Shown here one piece after another: positions 18,286-22,602 of a stretch of 22,602 bases of DNA. Origin of the DNA: a bacterium. Its GTDB lineage: Bacteria > UBA6262 > WVXT01. Every line of letters begins with the position of its first letter. Position 1 is the first letter of the stretch. Below the pieces are notes generated by a model. The model did not search any database and had not been told where the DNA came from. It saw nothing but the letters and a program-made list of their open reading frames with translations. The stretch is taken from contig DATKVN010000003.1 of the NCBI GenBank assembly GCA_035530055.1, positions 1-22,602 of the forward strand, in the 5' to 3' direction. The translations under genes and the position numbers were made by a program.

Positions 18286-20280
18286 TCAGAGCATATTGAG
18301 AGGGTCAACGTCAACACTAATCTCCATCTCCTTCTGCTCAAATCCCAGGCAGTGTCTCTGAAAAAATTCACCAATACCCTTCATATCAGTAGTTTTGATG
18401 ATAATCTGCCAGCGATATTTTCCGGCAATCTTATCCAGTACGGCTGGGGTGGGTCCTAGTATTGTGATTTGATTAAGCTCTCTTTTTAATAGAGAACCAA
18501 TTTTTTCAGATGTGGTTATAACTTTTTTTTCATCTTTCCCTCTTACCAGAATAATTACTAAGTTGGTAATAGGAGGATAGTTCAATTCTTTCCGGAATTC
18601 CATCTCTCTCTCATAAAATGAGCGGTAATTATGTTCCAATGCCATTTTTATGCTATAATGGTCAGGATTGTAGGTCTGCACGATAACCTCACCACCTTTA
18701 GGTCCTCGTCCGCTCCGTCCGGCAACCTGCGTAATTAGGGAGAAAGTTCTCTCTGCAGAACGGAAATCTGGCAAATTTAAAGCTGTATCCGCTGAGATTA
18801 TTCCCACCAGGGTAACATCGGGAAAATCCCACCCCTTGGCCACCAGCTGAGTACCCACTAAGATATCGACTTTTCGCTGACGAAACGCATTAAATATTTT
18901 CTCAGCAGCATGTCTATAACGCATCGTATCCCTATCCATTCTCATAACTTTTGCCCCGGGGAACATCTTTTTTACTACTTGTTCTACTTTTTCCGTCCCC
19001 GTTCCAAAATAGCGAATTTTTTTACTGCCACACCTAGAGCAGAATCTTGGCGCTTCAGCGTGATGGTTACAATAGTGACACTTAACCCTTTTCTCATTAA
19101 AATGGTGGACCATGGAAATGTTACAATTTGGACATTTTAACACGAAGCCACATTCTCGACATAAGATAAAAGTAGAATACCCTCGCCGATTTAAGAAGAG
19201 GATAATTTGTTCACCTCTTTCCAATCTCTCAGCAATGGCTTCAGAAAGTTTTTGAGAGAGGACGCCTTGAGTGTTTCTTTTCTTTAGTTCTTCACGCATA
19301 TCGACTATATCTACTGAAGGAAGAGACCTTTCATATATCCTTTCCGGAAGAGTTAAAAGTCTATATGGTTTTATTCCTGTTAACGCCCGATAGAAAGCCT
19401 CTATAGAGGGAGTTGCTGAACCCAGGACAAGAGTCGCCCCCTCGAGTTCAGCCCTCTTCTGGGCTAATTCTCTAGTATGATACAAAGGTCTCTTTTCCTG
19501 CTTGTAAGAAGTATCATGCTCTTCATCAATTATTATTAGACCCAAATTGGGGAAAGGCGCAAAAATCGTTGACCTTGCTCCAATCATTATATCTATCTTT
19601 CCCTGGTAGGCGGATTGCCAAGTTCTATACCTCTCTCCCTGGGAAAGGCGACTGTGCCACAGGCCGATTCGACTGGAACCGAATCTCTGTTTAAAAACAC
19701 TCAAGAATTGTGGAGTCAATGATATTTCCGGAACCAAAAATATGGACTGCCTTCCCACCTCCTGAGCTTGAGCTATAGCCTGCAGATAGACCTCTGTCTT
19801 GCCACTGTCAGTTACGCCGTGGACAAGGAAGACAGTAAAACTTTTTTCTTTTATATTATTTTGAATGGGCTTTAGTATTCTCCTTTGCTGGGAAAATGGT
19901 ATAAAGGCAGAGAAAACCTTTATTTCTGTCTTTTTAATCTTTTCTCTTAGTTTTACAGGCCGAAAATTGTGGGGGAGTATTATATCCAGAGCCTGCCCCA
20001 GAGAACAAACATAATATTTAGACATCCACTTAGCCAGCTCTAATAGATTTGTAGAAATTAAGGGTTCTTTATCGATGATTTCTTTAATCATTTTTATGCC
20101 TTTTACTCTTGGCCTCGTTAAGCCATCTACAATATATCCTATCCTTCCTTTGGGTCCAAAAGGTGCTACTATTCTTCTTCCTGCCAGTCTTTCTGACTCC
20201 AGTTCCAGGGGAAGCGAATAGTGGAAAATTCTATTAAAGGGGATAGGAAAAACAACTGACACACATCCTTGTATTGCCAT
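18286..20280 (-). CDS. priA: Primosomal replication restart helicase PriA
   Basis: PriA is the 3'-5' DNA helicase that reloads DnaB at stalled forks. The 664-residue product has the N-terminal 3'BD (about 5-100). Walker A is GVTDSGKT (155-162), where the usual Gly before SGKT is Asp. The DEEH box is at 252-255 and GSATPS at 287-292. The zinc-binding block has eight cysteines (374-418; CRECGFVLKCPNC, then CHYC, then CSRC). Motifs V and VI include GTQLVAKGWDF (476-486) and QVAGRSGRG (518-526). The C terminus ends VDVDPLNML, as is usual. The protein is somewhat shorter than E. coli PriA. The ATG at 20280 has AAGGA about 7 nt upstream. Confidence 0.97.
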   Translation of the reverse strand: MAIQGCVSVVFPIPFNRIFHYSLPLELESERLAGRRIVAPFGPKGRIGYIVDGLTRPRVKGIKMIKEIIDKEPLISTNLLELAKWMSKYYVCSLGQALDIILPHNFRPVKLREKIKKTEIKVFSAFIPFSQQRRILKPIQNNIKEKSFTVFLVHGVTDSGKTEVYLQAIAQAQEVGRQSIFLVPEISLTPQFLSVFKQRFGSSRIGLWHSRLSQGERYRTWQSAYQGKIDIMIGARSTIFAPFPNLGLIIIDEEHDTSYKQEKRPLYHTRELAQKRAELEGATLVLGSATPSIEAFYRALTGIKPYRLLTLPERIYERSLPSVDIVDMREELKKRNTQGVLSQKLSEAIAERLERGEQIILFLNRRGYSTFILCRECGFVLKCPNCNISMVHHFNEKRVKCHYCNHHAEAPRFCSRCGSKKIRYFGTGTEKVEQVVKKMFPGAKVMRMDRDTMRYRHAAEKIFNAFRQRKVDILVGTQLVAKGWDFPDVTLVGIISADTALNLPDFRSAERTFSLITQVAGRSGRGPKGGEVIVQTYNPDHYSIKMALEHNYRSFYEREMEFRKELNYPPITNLVIILVRGKDEKKVITTSEKIGSLLKRELNQITILGPTPAVLDKIAGKYRWQIIIKTTDMKGIGEFFQRHCLGFEQKEMEISVDVDPLNML

Positions 20281-20361
20281 AAATAATCCTTAGAAAATGG
20301 GGTCAACTCTATTTTATTTTTTTCTTCCTGTTAACTTTCTTCGAAAATAGCGGAATCATCC

Positions 20362-21093
20362 TCAATGTGGAGAAATAGAGGTCATCGCCTTCTTTATCTC
20401 TTTCATGTCTTCCCACACTTCCCGTTTTCTCGTCGGGTCTCTCAAAAGATATGCTGGATGGTAAGTGGGAATAACCTTTATAGGCTCTCCAAACTTTCCA
20501 TAAGGCGGACAAAAATCGTAGAACTTACCACGAAGTTTTCCGATGCCTTCAGTTAAGTTCAACAGCGCCTTGGTAGCCGGTGAACCCAAAGTACAGATGA
20601 TTTTAGGCTCGATAATTCCAATCTGCTTAAACAAAATTGGAAGGCACTGAGCTACCTCATCTTGAGTTGGCGGTCGGTCGTTACCTCTCATTTCTGGGTG
20701 GGTGGGATCTTTCATGGGATGACATTTCACAATATTGGAAATGTATACTTCCTCTCTTGTCAGTTTAATCGATTCAATTATTTTAGTTAAAAGCTGTCCT
20801 GCTCTCCCTATAAAGGGAATTCCCAATCGATCCTCATCGAAACCGGGCCCCTCACCAACAAACATTAGTTCAGCCTTGGAGTTCCCCACTCCAAACACCA
20901 AATTTGTCCTCGTTCTTCCCAACTTACACTTCTGACAATCCTTTATGCGCCTTGCCAGATCATCCAAGGTTCCTGATTCAGCTTTCTTTTCTTCCCAATG
21001 TTGCATAAACTCTTTTATTCCCCTATTTCTTTCTTGTTCCAGAAACTTCCTGGTTATTGAAATTAACTCAGCAAATTCTTTGCCTTTATTCAA
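20362..21093 (-). CDS. udg: Family 4 uracil-DNA glycosylase (4Fe-4S)
   Basis: This enzyme excises uracil arising from cytosine deamination. The 243-residue product has a helical N-terminal extension (1-45) before the family core. Motif A is GEGPGFDED (80-88), NIVKCHP (120-126) follows, and the active-site loop is TYHPAYLLR (210-218). The Fe-S cysteines are C53, C56, C124 and C150. The spacing between the last two is 25 residues, about 10 more than in well-studied members, because of an insert rich in Pro, His and Met. The start is TTG at 21093 with AAGGA 7 nt upstream. It lies 15 nt after coaBC and 81 nt before priA, probably one transcript. The family is common in thermophiles but also occurs in mesophiles. 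Confidence 0.93.
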   Translation of the reverse strand: MNKGKEFAELISITRKFLEQERNRGIKEFMQHWEEKKAESGTLDDLARRIKDCQKCKLGRTRTNLVFGVGNSKAELMFVGEGPGFDEDRLGIPFIGRAGQLLTKIIESIKLTREEVYISNIVKCHPMKDPTHPEMRGNDRPPTQDEVAQCLPILFKQIGIIEPKIICTLGSPATKALLNLTEGIGKLRGKFYDFCPPYGKFGEPIKVIPTYHPAYLLRDPTRKREVWEDMKEIKKAMTSISPH

Positions 21094-21108
21094 TTCTAAA
21101 TCCTTAAC

Positions 21109-22287
21109 TCATTTCGTGATAAATTCTTTTAATTCGGATAGTATCCTTTCAGCTATCTTTTCCTTTTGCATTTCTCGTAAGAAAATTTTCTTCCCCGATT
21201 TTGTGAAAATTTTAACCGTGGCTTCATTCTGGCTCATTGCTCGAGGAGTATTAGCTATAATCATATCTAAATTCTTCTTTTTCAGTTTCTCCCGGGCGTT
21301 CTTTTCCAAATCTCTTGTCTCTAAAGCGAACCCGATCAAGCATTTCGCATCTTTCTGTTTACCCAATTGACCAATGATATCAGGGTTCCTTGTCAAATTT
21401 ATACTTTTCCTCTGGAGGTTAGTTTTAATTTTCTCTTTCTCTCTCTTCTCTGGACGGTAATCACCCACAGCAGCAGAAGCGATAACCACATCGGAGCGAG
21501 GAGCGTATTTTACCACTTCCTTTTCCATATCCAGGGCTGACTCTACAAATATGGTATTCACTCCTTGTGGTGGTGTAATATTTGTAGGACCACTAATTAA
21601 TGTTACCTTTGCCCCTCTTCTTTGTGCTACTTCAGCCAAAACATAGCCCATTTTGCCGGAAGAAGCATTCGCTATATACCTCACCGAGTCGAGGTATTCA
21701 TGAGTGGGACCAGCAGTGATGAGAAAAGTCTTCCCTGCCATGTCTTTTTCTCTATTCAAAATATCCTTAACGCCATCTATAATCTTATCATTACTGGCTA
21801 ACCTGCCTAAGCCACTCTTTCCCGAGGCGAGCTTTCCATATTCGGGTCCAATAAATTTGAATCCCTTCTCTTTCAGCTTCTCAATATTTGCTTGTGTAAA
21901 GCTATTCTTATACATAGTTTCATGCATTGCTGGTGCTATTAAAATAGGCGACTCGCTGGCTAAAACAGTGGTTGTCAGGAGATCATCAGCAATGCCCGTG
22001 GCTAATTTTGCAATGGTGTTGGCTGTAGTGGGGGCGATTAAAATTAAGTCCGCTCTTTCGGCCAAGGAAATATGCTCGAGTTCCCACTCTTCCGGCAAAT
22101 CGAAAAGATTTAAATAGACCCTATTCCCAGAGAGAGTCTGAAAAGTCAAAGGAGTGACGAAATGAGTAGCCGCCTTGGTCATTATTACAAAAACTTCAGC
22201 ACCCAATTCTTTTAAGCGAGAGACTATCTCACAGGCCTTGTAAGCAGCAATACTACCGGTTATGCCTAAAACGAGCTTCCTACCCAA
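21109..22287 (-). CDS. coaBC: Bifunctional PPC synthetase/decarboxylase CoaBC (Dfp)
   Basis: CoaBC makes 4'-phosphopantetheine from 4'-phosphopantothenate, cysteine and CTP in coenzyme A synthesis. The flavoprotein CoaC domain has LGITGSIAAYKA at the start, the catalytic His in LEHISLA (about residue 72) and PAMHETM (about 119-125). The CoaB domain has TAGPTHEYLDSVRYIANASSGKMG and the ADYRP-like VGDYRPEKREKEKIK segment. Numbering is from the TTG at 22287, just past the rpoZ stop, which gives a normal N terminus (392 residues). The frame stays open to an ATG at 22392, but this would overlap rpoZ by 98 nt and add 35 very basic residues, so I reject that start. The decarboxylase loop reads LASGKSGLGRLA, with Ser where Cys is usual. 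Confidence 0.95.
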   Translation of the reverse strand: MGRKLVLGITGSIAAYKACEIVSRLKELGAEVFVIMTKAATHFVTPLTFQTLSGNRVYLNLFDLPEEWELEHISLAERADLILIAPTTANTIAKLATGIADDLLTTTVLASESPILIAPAMHETMYKNSFTQANIEKLKEKGFKFIGPEYGKLASGKSGLGRLASNDKIIDGVKDILNREKDMAGKTFLITAGPTHEYLDSVRYIANASSGKMGYVLAEVAQRRGAKVTLISGPTNITPPQGVNTIFVESALDMEKEVVKYAPRSDVVIASAAVGDYRPEKREKEKIKTNLQRKSINLTRNPDIIGQLGKQKDAKCLIGFALETRDLEKNAREKLKKKNLDMIIANTPRAMSQNEATVKIFTKSGKKIFLREMQKEKIAERILSELKEFITK

Positions 22288-22294
22288 AAAAGGC

Positions 22295-22552
22295 CTATTT
22301 TTCTTCAGGTTTCTTTTTTTCGACACTTTCCTCTTTTGACGCCTTTCCCTTTGAGATTTTCTTCTGATTGGTATCTTTACTGGCCATCTCATATAGCACT
22401 TCTATAATTGTCTCCGGTGTCATCTTAATCTTTCCGTCTTTCTTCGTCTTCTCTTTTAATAACTTCGAGGCTAAAATAATCAACCTGTATTTATTAGATA
22501 CATTATCGAGTAACAATTCATCCAGCGAAGGTTTAGCTTTGTCTTTTTCCAT
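22295..22552 (-). CDS. rpoZ: RNA polymerase omega subunit
   Basis: RpoZ is a small subunit that helps fold the beta' subunit. The 85-residue product has the family pattern: LDELLLDNVSNKYRLIILASKLLKEKTK (about 10-37), with the N-KY-L---ASK core, followed by PETIIEVLYEMASK near residue 46. A tail of about 28 residues rich in Lys and Glu follows (from about residue 57). The ATG at 22552 has AGGAG about 8-9 nt upstream. It comes directly before coaBC, a common arrangement, and only 50 nt of upstream sequence are in the window. Confidence 0.9.
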   Translation of the reverse strand: MEKDKAKPSLDELLLDNVSNKYRLIILASKLLKEKTKKDGKIKMTPETIIEVLYEMASKDTNQKKISKGKASKEESVEKKKPEEK

Positions 22553-22602
22553 TCTTTTTACTCCTACTAAATCCAGAATTAGCCAGATTTACACATTTTC
22601 TT

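Noticed and set aside
20309-20512. A 67-codon minus-strand frame between udg and priA
   Set aside because: It overlaps the 3' end of udg in another frame and has no family resemblance.
22288-22392. N-terminal extension of CoaBC starting at the ATG at 22392
   Set aside because: It lies entirely within rpoZ in another frame. Its very basic composition reflects the Lys/Glu-rich rpoZ tail, and the conserved CoaC start begins just after the rpoZ stop.

Overview
Every gene I can support in this 22.6 kb window lies on the minus strand, so transcription runs from high to low coordinates. The window reads as bacterial, AT-rich and Gram-negative-like: it has a signal-peptide beta-barrel protein, a complete 16S-Ile-Ala-23S-5S rRNA operon, full-length Rho and bacterial translation genes. 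Non-ATG starts with good Shine-Dalgarno sequences are frequent. Gene content and the 16S sequence suggest an uncultured lineage of the Omnitrophota/Aerophobota kind. That placement is an impression from reading, not a phylogeny.

Layout in order of transcription. (1) 22552-13939: rpoZ, coaBC, a family-4 uracil-DNA glycosylase, priA, fmt, rsmB, a PASTA-domain membrane protein and rpe. This resembles the widespread priA-(def)-fmt-rsmB-...-prkC-rsgA-rpe cluster, but def, rlmN, the phosphatase, the kinase part of PrkC and rsgA are absent; a kinase-less PASTA protein sits in the PrkC position. (2) 13884-10801: the rpsP-khpA-rimM-trmD-rplS-yraN ribosome-maturation operon. It is interrupted between khpA and rimM by a 487-nt non-coding stretch packed with about a dozen stem-loops. 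(3) 10800-8289: a cytoplasmic-looking TPR plus seven-bladed PD40 propeller protein with four calcium-loop-like insertions, then two small exported proteins (DUF2914 type and DUF4177-like). (4) 8092-6818: rho with its own promoter. (5) 6817-940: a nested inverted-repeat (MITE/REP-like) element, tandem sigma70-type promoters (one TTGACA-17-TATAAT), and the rRNA operon with processing stems around 16S and 23S and a hairpin between the tRNAs. (6) 834-56: an outer-membrane-type beta-barrel protein with an intrinsic terminator.

The strongest unexplained signals are non-coding: the hairpin array at 12881-13317; CCGAT/ATCGG mini-palindromes recurring at several rRNA helix tips and in spacers; and a roughly 85-nt expansion of 23S helix 25, the site where eukaryotic rRNAs carry expansion segment ES7. 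On the protein side, the kinase-less PASTA protein, the calcium-loop propeller and a Cys-to-Ser change in CoaBC deserve attention. I found no CRISPR array, prophage, transposase or obvious defence system.
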